Below the pieces are notes generated by a model. It had not been told where the DNA came from and ran no database searches. It saw only the letters and a list, made by a program, of their open reading frames with translations. Positions 1 to 5,208 of a DNA stretch of 5,208 nucleotides are shown here, one piece after another. Every line of letters begins with the position of its first letter. The stretch's first letter is position 1. The position numbers were made by a program, and so were the translations under genes. Source of the DNA: CAYGKP01 sp964350605 (GTDB lineage Bacteria; Bacteroidota; Bacteroidia; Cytophagales; JAAEPT01); NCBI GenBank assembly GCA_964350605.1, contig CAYGKP010000177.1:1-5208 (forward strand). The letters run 5' to 3'.

Positions 1-1811
1 CCGTCGCTGTACACATCGGGCTTCGCGAGGGCGGCTTCCAGGCTGCCTTTCTTGCGTTCCAACTCGGCGACTTTGGCCTCCAGCTTCTCCAAGCCTTGTT
101 CGAGGGCCTTCAGCTCACGCTGCTTCTTGGCACTCTGCGAACGGCGCTCATCAGTGGCTGGTTTTGGTTCTGCCTTTTTTGGTTGAGCAGCTTGTGTGGT
201 CCCCGCCATTCGTTCGGCTTGGATCACTTGCCAAGCCAAAAACTCATCGTAGGTGCCTGGGTAGGTCCGAAGTACCCCGTCTTCAATCCACCAGATTTCG
301 GTGGCCACCTCGCGCACAAAATGCCGGTCGTGCGAGACGATCATCGCCGTGCCCTCGTACTGCTGAACGGCTTGCTTGAGCATCTCGACCGAGGCAATGT
401 CCAAGTGGTTGGTGGGCTCGTCAAGCAAGAGGAAGTTGGCTGCCGACAGCAGCACTTTGGTCAATGCGACCCGCGAGCGTTCGCCCCCCGATAGGACCTT
501 GATGTTCTTCTCCACATCCTCGCCCGAGAACAGGAAGTTGCCGAGCAGTTTGCGCAACTCTAGCTCGGTATGGTCAGGTGCGGCCGAGTTCAGCTCTTCG
601 AGAATGGTGTTTTCCAGGTGCAGGGCCTCAAGTTGGTGCTGGGCAAAGAAGGCTTGGTTCAGGTTGTGCCCCTCAATGCGCTCGCCACCCATGTCCTCGT
701 CGCCTGCGACCATGCGCATCAGCGTGGATTTGCCCTTTCCGTTGGCCCCGACAATGGCGATTTTCGAACCGCGCTCGACCAAGCAATTGGCCTCTTTGAT
801 CACCTCCAAGTCGCCGTAGGACTTCGAGGCGTCTTTCAACTCGCAAAGGACTTTTCCCGAAGGCTTGCCGACTCGGAAGCGGAAGCTGATCTGTTGGCTG
901 TGGTCCTCCACGTCGTTGACGCGGTCCAGCTTGTCGAGCTGTTTGATCTTCGACTGCACCTGGCGGGCCTTGGTAGCCTGGGCCCGGAAGCGCGAGATGA
1001 ACTGCTCGGTTTGCTTGATCTGCTGTTGCTGGTTGCGGAAGGCGTTGCGCTGGATCTCCTCACGCAGGACTTTCTCCTCGACGTAGAACGAGTAGTTGCC
1101 CGCATAGGTATCGAGCTGGCCGCCGTAGATCTCAGCGGTTTTCTCGGTCGCCTTGTCGAGGAATTCCCGGTCGTGCGAGACGATGATCACCGCGCCGGGG
1201 TAGTTCTTCAGGTAGACTTCCAGCCACTCGATCGAGGGCAGGTCCAAGTGGTTGGTCGGCTCATCAAGCAGGAGCAAGGCAGGCTTCTGAAGCAGAATCT
1301 TCGCGAGCATCACGCGCATCCGCCAGCCCCCTGAGAATGTCCGCAGCGGACGGGCGAGGTCCGCGGTCTTGAAGCCCAAGCCCTCGAGGACCTCGTCGGC
1401 TTTGCTTTGCATGGTGTAGCCATCCAAGCGCTCGAACTCCTCTTGCAGGTTGCCGAGCTTCTCGACCATCTGGTCCGAATAGTCGGTTTCCATCTTCGCG
1501 AGGATCTCGGCGATCTCGACTTCCACTTGAAGTGCCCTTTCAAATGCCTCCATCGCGACTTCGCGGATGGGCTTGTCGCTTTCGTAGGAAAGCAGGTCCT
1601 GGTTAAGAAACCCAAGGGTACACTCGCGGCTTCGCTCGACCGCGCCCTCGGTGGGTTGGAACTCGCCGACGATCAGGCGCAGCAAGGTTGACTTGCCCGT
1701 TCCGTTCGCCCCGATCAGGCCGTATTTGTCGCGGGGGTGAACTTGAAAGCTGAGGTCGCGGTAAAGCCACCGCGAACCGAATCCGTAACCGAGGTTGTTG
1801 AGCGTGAGCAT
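1..1811 (-). CDS. ABC-F family ATPase (YdiF/YheS/Uup-like), 3'-truncated by window edge
   Basis: Soluble twin-cassette ATPase of the ABC-F family; characterised members act on the ribosome (E-site/P-site tRNA) rather than in membrane transport. The 603 codons present are uninterrupted. Cassette 1 has Walker A GANGTGKS (res 34-41), signature SGGW (160-163), Walker B plus the ABC-F hallmark DEPTNHLD (183-190) and switch SHDR (212-215). A charged, Gln/Arg-rich helical linker (about 238-325) matches the P-site-tRNA-interaction region. Cassette 2 has GANGKGKS (355-362), SGGE (441-444), DEPTNHLD (464-471) and SHDR (493-496). No membrane segments are visible. Residues from about 530 are a Lys/Ala/Pro spacer then a Leu/Glu/Lys heptad-like stretch, the beginning of a C-terminal coiled coil as in Uup/YheS/YdiF; its end and the stop codon lie outside the window. 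The ATG start (MLTLNNLGYGFG) is family-typical but has no Shine-Dalgarno sequence. It is divergent from the glycosylase gene. Which ABC-F subfamily it belongs to, and whether it gives antibiotic resistance, cannot be told; a housekeeping role is more likely. Confidence 0.95.
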   Translation of the reverse strand, partial: MLTLNNLGYGFGSRWLYRDLSFQVHPRDKYGLIGANGTGKSTLLRLIVGEFQPTEGAVERSRECTLGFLNQDLLSYESDKPIREVAMEAFERALQVEVEIAEILAKMETDYSDQMVEKLGNLQEEFERLDGYTMQSKADEVLEGLGFKTADLARPLRTFSGGWRMRVMLAKILLQKPALLLLDEPTNHLDLPSIEWLEVYLKNYPGAVIIVSHDREFLDKATEKTAEIYGGQLDTYAGNYSFYVEEKVLREEIQRNAFRNQQQQIKQTEQFISRFRAQATKARQVQSKIKQLDKLDRVNDVEDHSQQISFRFRVGKPSGKVLCELKDASKSYGDLEVIKEANCLVERGSKIAIVGANGKGKSTLMRMVAGDEDMGGERIEGHNLNQAFFAQHQLEALHLENTILEELNSAAPDHTELELRKLLGNFLFSGEDVEKNIKVLSGGERSRVALTKVLLSAANFLLLDEPTNHLDIASVEMLKQAVQQYEGTAMIVSHDRHFVREVATEIWWIEDGVLRTYPGTYDEFLAWQVIQAERMAGTTQAAQPKKAEPKPATDERRSQSAKKQRELKALEQGLEKLEAKVAELERKKGSLEAALAKPDVYSD

Positions 1812-1849
1812 TGGGGTGCAAAGGTCGCCTTCGTAAACTGCCCCGCCAA
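1812..1849. promoter_or_regulatory. 38-bp head-to-head spacer that must serve two divergent genes
   Basis: This is all the DNA between the ABC-F start (ATG at 1811, minus) and the glycosylase start (ATG at 1850, plus). Any promoters must lie here or inside the opposing gene. The best plus-strand candidate is TTGGGG (1811-1816), a 17-bp spacer and TAAACT (1834-1839), which would put the transcript start a few bases before the ATG, i.e. a nearly leaderless mRNA. The match to the sigma-70 consensus is only 3/6 and 4/6. I find no comparable minus-strand pair and no inverted repeat suggestive of an operator. Neither start codon has a purine-rich ribosome binding site at the usual distance. Confidence 0.25.
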
Positions 1850-2461
1850 ATGGAAGCCGCTGTAACTCACCTAAAGAACGACCCCGCCCTGGGTCCCCTT
1901 CTCGAATGGGTGCAATTGCCTGTGGCCCATCCGCCTGAACAGGTGTTTCCTTATCTGGTCGAATCGATCATCAGTCAACAACTCGCCTACAAAGTGGCCA
2001 TGACCATGCTGCGCCGGGTGCGCGAACGGGTGGGGATCGACTTGTCGGCCAAAGCCGTGCTTGACACGCCCGTCGAAGAGTTTCGCGCCTTGGGGCTGTC
2101 GCAGAAAAAGGCCGAGTACCTCCACGCCAGCGCCACGTTTCAAGAACAAGGCGAGCTGGATGTTCTGCGCCTGCACGAGATGCCAGACGAACAAGTGATC
2201 AAACACCTCACCCAGATCAAGGGCGTGGGTCGCTGGACAGCGGAGATGATCCTTATGTTTCCCCTCAACCGACCCGATGTGTTCCCCGTCGGCGATTGGG
2301 GTATCCTCAAAGCGATGCAGCGTCTATATGGCCTCAGCGAAGACCCGAAAATGCTGGCGAAGGAATGCATCCAGGTCGCCGAGCGTTGGAGCCCCTACCG
2401 CACGTTGGCCTGTAAGATTCTTTGGAACAGCCAGGACGGCCCGCCAAAGGTCTACGAGTAG
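1850..2461 (+). CDS. DNA-3-methyladenine glycosylase II family protein (AlkA-like, HhH-GPD)
   Basis: A 203-aa base-excision-repair glycosylase, predicted to remove alkylated purines (3-methyladenine type) by cleaving the N-glycosidic bond. The core begins MEAAVTHLKNDPALG and includes the conserved helix SIISQQLAYKVA (res 39-50). The helix-hairpin-helix is L-T-Q-I-K-G-V-G-R-W-T-A (120-131), which binds the DNA backbone. It is followed by D-V-F-P-V-G-D-W-G-I (143-152), where D149 aligns with the catalytic aspartate of E. coli AlkA (VFLPDDYLI, Asp238). There are no C-terminal cysteines, so no iron-sulfur cluster of the Nth/MutY type. The protein lacks the N-terminal domain of E. coli AlkA (282 aa) and has the length of the common short, core-only members. 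An in-frame TTG at 1811 would add 13 unconserved residues and overlap the ABC-F start, so the ATG at 1850 is preferred despite lacking a Shine-Dalgarno. The stop lies 6 bp from the convergent murB stop. Substrate range is inferred from family only. Confidence 0.93.
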   Translation: MEAAVTHLKNDPALGPLLEWVQLPVAHPPEQVFPYLVESIISQQLAYKVAMTMLRRVRERVGIDLSAKAVLDTPVEEFRALGLSQKKAEYLHASATFQEQGELDVLRLHEMPDEQVIKHLTQIKGVGRWTAEMILMFPLNRPDVFPVGDWGILKAMQRLYGLSEDPKMLAKECIQVAERWSPYRTLACKILWNSQDGPPKVYE

Positions 2462-2467
2462 AACGGG

Positions 2468-3484
2468 CTAGATGATGTTGACCTCTGGGGTCAGGGCGAT
2501 GCCGTACTTCTTTTCGATGTCGGCCATGATCTCTTGGGCCAAGGCCCAGATTTGCGCCCCCGTTCCCTTGCCGTAATTGACCAGCACAAGGGCCTGCTTG
2601 GCATGAACGCCCACTTCGCCATTCCGGTGGCCTTTCCAACCCGCCTTGTCGATCAGCCAACCAGCGGGCACCTTGATCTGCCCATTCGGCGCGGGATAGG
2701 AGGGGATGCCGGGGTATTCGGCTTCGAGGTCATCGAACTGTGCCTGAGGGATTTCGGGGTTCTTAAAGAAGCTGCCCCCGTTGCCGATCTCCTTGGGGTC
2801 TGGTAGTTTGGATTGGCGGATGGACACCACCGCCTTGCTGACATCCTTTGGGGTGGGGTTCAGCACGCCCATCGCCTCAAGCGTGTCGCCGATGGCCCCG
2901 TAGCTGATGTTCAGTTTGGGGTGTTTGGTCAACCGAAAGGTCACTGAGAGGATTACGTACCGCCCCTTGCCAAACCGCTTGAAAATGCTGTCGCGGTAGC
3001 CGAACTCACAGTCCTCCCGAAAGAACACAGTGGGCTGTTTGGTTTCCAGGTTCAGAGCGACCAGCTCTTCGAAGGTGTCTTTGATCTCGACCCCGTAGGC
3101 CCCAATGTTTTGGATGGGCGCCGCGCCCACACAGCCTGGAATCAGCGAGAGGTTTTCCAGGCCAAAGAACCCATGCTTTAGGGTCCACAGCACCAGGTCG
3201 TGCCAGTTGACACCTGCTCCGGCAGTGACCAGCACTTCCTCGTCGCCTTCCAATTCGTAGGCATCAATGCCCTTGATCTCGTTGCGCACCACAAGGCCCG
3301 GCCAATCGCGGGTGAAGAGCACATTGCTGCCGCCCCCCAGGATCAGGAGCGGTTCGTGGGTGGGGTCGTTTTCGGAAAGCAGGGCTTCCAATTCGCCAGC
3401 CGTTTGGACATGGGCCAGTTTGGCGGCCTTGGCAGGCACACCAAATGTGGTAAAGGGAGCGAGCTCGATGTTTGTTTCGATCAT
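2468..3484 (-). CDS. murB: UDP-N-acetylenolpyruvoylglucosamine reductase (type I MurB)
   Basis: Cytoplasmic FAD enzyme of peptidoglycan precursor synthesis: reduces UDP-GlcNAc-enolpyruvate to UDP-MurNAc with NADPH. It is complete at 338 aa (E. coli MurB 342). Visible motifs are FTTFG (res 11-15), the FAD-binding LGGGSNVL (49-56), GLENLSLIPGCVGAAPIQNIGAYG (108-131), FGYRDSIFK (161-169), KLPDP then GNGGSFFKNP (226-243), AGWLID (274-279) and the C-terminal TPEV (332-335). The three catalytic residues are present: R164, S238 and E334, equivalent to E. coli Arg159, Ser229 and Glu325. The YRDSIFK block and the long loop around 189-215 place it in type I. The ATG at 3484 (MIETNIELAPFTTFG) fits the family; the frame stays open upstream only because it runs antiphase through the symporter gene. 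It starts 11 bp after the symporter stop, in an AT-rich gap with no clear ribosome binding site, so it is probably co-transcribed and perhaps translationally coupled with it. Confidence 0.97.
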   Translation of the reverse strand: MIETNIELAPFTTFGVPAKAAKLAHVQTAGELEALLSENDPTHEPLLILGGGSNVLFTRDWPGLVVRNEIKGIDAYELEGDEEVLVTAGAGVNWHDLVLWTLKHGFFGLENLSLIPGCVGAAPIQNIGAYGVEIKDTFEELVALNLETKQPTVFFREDCEFGYRDSIFKRFGKGRYVILSVTFRLTKHPKLNISYGAIGDTLEAMGVLNPTPKDVSKAVVSIRQSKLPDPKEIGNGGSFFKNPEIPQAQFDDLEAEYPGIPSYPAPNGQIKVPAGWLIDKAGWKGHRNGEVGVHAKQALVLVNYGKGTGAQIWALAQEIMADIEKKYGIALTPEVNII

Positions 3485-3495
3485 AGTCTTAAAAA

Positions 3496-5025
3496 TTACG
3501 GAGCTAAGAGGCCTGCCTTTCGGCCGCCGACAACCAAGAGTAGGGTACCAAATGCGGCCAGGCCAAAGTACGCCAACGCGACCATGCCCTCGGCGAAAAT
3601 TACTTTTCCGATACCGAAGAGTAGCCCATAGCCCAACAACACGGCCCCGAACCAAGCCGCCACTGTCCAGGCCACGGCGACCCATTGGGTCCGCCAGACT
3701 TCGGGGGTTTGGTAGGGCTTCCACAGCCCCTTGGGCCGCGCTTGGGCATAGAACTTGGCCAGCGTCTCCTTTGGCTCCGAGGGGGTCAGGAAGGTGACCA
3801 AGAGCCAAACGAAGGTCGTGCTGCCTACGGTGAGCAGGTAGGCTTCCGTGCCGTCGAGTTTCAAGGCGTAGTTCGCGAGCGGATAGGCCAGCAGGGGAAA
3901 AGCCGTCGCGGCGATTTCGCTCCAGGCGTTCACTCGCCACCAGAACCAGCGCAGGATCAGCACCAGCCCGATCCCTGCCCCGCAAGCGATCAGAAACTGC
4001 GCCGCTTGGTCGATGGAAGAGAGTTGCGTGGTCACGCCCAAACCCACGAGCATCAACACCACTGTCGAGATGCGCGCCCAGCGGACGGCTTTTTTGTCGT
4101 TCCAATTCTTGCCGGGGAAGAACCGCCCGATTAGATCATGCGACAAGAAGCCCGCGCCCCAGTTGAGTTGGGTCGAGATCGTACTCATGTACGCCCCCAG
4201 GAAGGCCACTAGCAAAAGGCCCCGAAGCCCCGATGGCAACAGGTCGCGCATGGCTTGTACGTAGCCCACACCGCCTTTCTCGGGCGGCAAGTCGGGGTAG
4301 AGCACCAGCGCCCCCAACCCAACGATGATCCATGGCCAAGGACGCAGCGCGTAGTGCGCCACTTGGAACAAGAGGGTTGCGCCCAGGGCATGACGTTCGT
4401 TCTTGGCCGACATCATGCGTTGGGCGACGTAGCCACCACCGCCCGGTTCCGCGCCGGGGTACCAACTCGAATACCACTGGACGAGCACGAAGGTCAAGAA
4501 AGCCCCGATCGACAGGCTGTACCCGCCGACCTCGTTGCTGGTTCCCGTGCCCAGGGTGGGGAAGAAGTCGAAACGCCAGGCGGGCAGTTGTTCTTTCAGT
4601 CCGGCGATGCCCCCGACTCGTGGATCGTCGAGGACATAGAAGGCCAGCACGATGCACCCGATCATCGCCAAGCTGAATTGCACCATGTCGGTCACCGCGA
4701 CGCCGATCAGGCCGGAGAGCGTGCTGTAAAACGCCACCAAGGCCATCAGGCCGAAGACGATCCAAATGCTCTCCGAGGCGGGAATGCCAAAGAAGCCATC
4801 GAGCAGGATCATCATCGCTGCATTGACCCAGCCAATGATGATCACGTTGAAGAACAGACCCAGGTACAGTGCCCGAAACCCGCGCAAGAATTTGGCCGCC
4901 TTGCCCGCGTAGCGCAGCTCCAAGAACTCCAGTTCGGTCAGGACCCCGGCCCGCCGCCAAAGCCGCGCGAAGAACAGAGTGGTCAGCATGCCGCCGATCA
5001 TCATGTTCCACCACAGCCAGTTGCC
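3496..5025 (-). CDS. Sodium:solute symporter (SSS family, SLC5/PutP superfamily), N-terminus missing
   Basis: Inner-membrane LeuT-fold transporter that would couple Na+ entry to solute uptake; the substrate is unknown. 509 codons remain, opening at G-N-W-L-W-W-N, a conserved internal block of this SSS subgroup, not a protein start. Counting from the ATG at 5004: hydrophobic helices at about 1-15, 42-72, 79-127, 163-184, 206-237, 258-290 and several more to the C-terminus. The signature QWYSSWYPGAEPGGGGYVAQR lies at 176-196, followed by HYALRPWPW, and A-Y-M-S-T-I-S-T-Q-L-N-W-G near 271-283, whose Ser/Thr correspond to the sodium-binding helix of PutP/vSGLT. A hydrophilic stretch (about 405-435, KFYAQARPKGLWKPY) precedes two more helices at the C-terminus. 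The first helices, including the one equivalent to LeuT TM1 that completes the Na+ site, are absent. Upstream in frame there is only one more codon and then TGA, because the sequence switches to a deformylase gene. The ATG at 5004 is therefore not a real start. Confidence 0.93.
   Translation of the reverse strand, partial: GNWLWWNMMIGGMLTTLFFARLWRRAGVLTELEFLELRYAGKAAKFLRGFRALYLGLFFNVIIIGWVNAAMMILLDGFFGIPASESIWIVFGLMALVAFYSTLSGLIGVAVTDMVQFSLAMIGCIVLAFYVLDDPRVGGIAGLKEQLPAWRFDFFPTLGTGTSNEVGGYSLSIGAFLTFVLVQWYSSWYPGAEPGGGGYVAQRMMSAKNERHALGATLLFQVAHYALRPWPWIIVGLGALVLYPDLPPEKGGVGYVQAMRDLLPSGLRGLLLVAFLGAYMSTISTQLNWGAGFLSHDLIGRFFPGKNWNDKKAVRWARISTVVLMLVGLGVTTQLSSIDQAAQFLIACGAGIGLVLILRWFWWRVNAWSEIAATAFPLLAYPLANYALKLDGTEAYLLTVGSTTFVWLLVTFLTPSEPKETLAKFYAQARPKGLWKPYQTPEVWRTQWVAVAWTVAAWFGAVLLGYGLLFGIGKVIFAEGMVALAYFGLAAFGTLLLVVGGRKAGLLAP
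5007..5025. other. Chimeric join between symporter and deformylase sequence (19-bp shared word)
   Basis: On the minus strand this word reads G-N-W-L-W-W in the symporter frame and, one base shifted, R-Q-L-A-V-V in the deformylase frame. Both are family-typical at those places: GNWLWW in the symporters, and MxxLAVVD just after motif 1 in deformylases. Leftward only the symporter makes sense; rightward only the deformylase does. Two genes that each naturally carry the same word have apparently been joined within it. Assembly misjoin, PCR or multiple-displacement chimera are the likely causes; a true genomic rearrangement is possible but less likely. Confidence 0.8.
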
Positions 5026-5191
5026 GCATCACACCAATCTGGGGGGCTCCAAGGCCAATGCCCGGCATCGCATACATGGTGTCCAGCATATCTGCCCATA
5101 TTGCGCGCACCTCGTCGTCAACGGCGTCGACAGGGGCGCAGGGTGTGCGCAAGCGTTTGTCTGGCCACATGACAAAGGGGCGCACGGCCAT
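5009..5191 (-). CDS. def: Peptide deformylase, N-terminal fragment (about 61 residues) cut at the join
   Basis: Start of a metal-dependent enzyme that removes the formyl group from the N-terminal methionine of new proteins. It begins MAVRPFVMWPDKRLRTPCAPV, has the helix DEVRAIWADMLDTMYAM (res 26-42) and motif 1 G-I-G-L-G-A-P-Q (44-51), then IGVMRQLAVV (52-61). After V61 the frame runs on only as a meaningless reading of the symporter, down to a stop near 4136. Motif 2 (EGCLS) and the metal-binding HExxH are absent, so this piece cannot be active; a full protein would be about 165-190 aa. Motif 1 is normally GxGLAAxQ; here the first Ala is Gly (GGA where GCA would code Ala), which is either natural or a base error near the contig end. 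The start is well supported by GAGGTGG upstream. The M-A-V-R-P-F-V-M-W-P-D style of N-terminus recalls def paralogues of Rhodobacterales, from memory only. Confidence 0.88.
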
Positions 5192-5208
5192 CAGGCCACC
5201 TCGTATTG
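5191..5208 (-). CDS. Possible last codons of a gene upstream of def
   Basis: Read on the minus strand, the last 18 bases give Q-Y-E-V-A followed by TGA, and that TGA shares its A with the def ATG (TGATG). Such one-base stop/start overlaps are typical of tightly packed operons, and in Rhodobacterales def genes often occur in tandem or next to fmt. Five codons are too few to identify a protein; an open frame over 15 bases can occur by chance. Confidence 0.25.
   Translation of the reverse strand, partial: QYEVA
5196..5202 (-). promoter_or_regulatory. Shine-Dalgarno site GAGGTGG of the def fragment
   Basis: GAGGTGG ends 4 bases before the def ATG at 5191, with its GAGG core ending 7 bases before it, a normal position for pairing with the 3' end of 16S rRNA. 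It fixes the def start and contrasts with the three gene starts left of the join, none of which has such a site. Confidence 0.6.

Noticed and set aside
570..1334. 254-codon open frame on the plus strand opposite the ABC-F gene
   Set aside because: It lies wholly antisense to conserved ABC-F motifs. Its Leu/Val/Asp-rich text (DLLLLVAEGV, VVRDDDHRAGVV) is the reverse reading of Walker B and SHD motifs, not an independent protein.
1811..1849. Upstream TTG start for the glycosylase
   Set aside because: It would add 13 basic residues not typical of the family and overlap the ABC-F initiation codon; the ATG at 1850 begins right at the conserved core.
2479..2493. Hairpin TGACC-5 nt-GGTCA near the convergent stops as a terminator
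   Set aside because: A 5-bp stem inside the murB coding end with no T-run on either side; too weak to call.
3485..4105. 207-residue N-terminal extension of murB in an open frame
   Set aside because: It overlaps the symporter on the same strand in another frame, is Arg/Gly/Pro-rich shadow sequence, and MurB homology starts exactly at MIETNIELAPFTTFG.
4136..5191. A 351-residue deformylase fusion protein
   Set aside because: Only the first ~61 residues resemble a deformylase; the rest is an out-of-frame reading of the symporter.
1..5208. tRNA, rRNA, CRISPR, insertion-sequence or toxin-antitoxin elements
   Set aside because: The window is almost fully occupied by the listed genes; I saw no array of repeats, terminal inverted repeats or cloverleaf-like sequence in the 38, 11 and 6-bp gaps.

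Overview
The window is about 5.2 kb of gene-dense, GC-rich bacterial DNA with almost no intergenic space. Both ends cut through genes, so it looks like a whole metagenomic contig or a fragment of one. From left to right it holds: (1) a minus-strand ABC-F translation-type ATPase, 3'-truncated at base 1; (2) a plus-strand AlkA-like HhH-GPD DNA glycosylase, complete; (3) a minus-strand murB, complete; (4) a minus-strand sodium:solute symporter lacking its N-terminus; (5) at the far right, the first ~61 codons of a peptide deformylase on the minus strand.

The ABC-F and glycosylase genes are head to head across a 38-bp spacer. The glycosylase and murB converge with 6 bp between their stop codons. 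The symporter reads into murB with an 11-bp gap, so these two are probably one transcript. The genes are housekeeping or nutritional: ribosome-associated ATPase, alkylated-base repair, cell-wall precursor synthesis and solute uptake. I see no phage, CRISPR, toxin-antitoxin, insertion sequence or RNA gene.

The most noteworthy feature is a join at about 5007-5025. To its left the minus strand codes for the interior of a symporter whose N-terminus is missing. To its right it codes for the start of a peptide deformylase in another frame. The join falls in a 19-bp word that makes sense as both proteins (symporter G-N-W-L-W-W; deformylase R-Q-L-A-V-V). This is what an assembly or amplification chimera between two organisms sharing a short word would leave. 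The three native gene starts left of the join lack a Shine-Dalgarno sequence, while the deformylase has a clear GAGGTGG, which also fits two sources.

Taxonomy cannot be fixed from the sequence alone. From memory of the families, the deformylase fragment resembles the def paralogues of alphaproteobacteria (Rhodobacterales type). The remainder resembles an environmental non-proteobacterial lineage, with Armatimonadota or Planctomycetota as possible guesses. I found no convincing new biological system.
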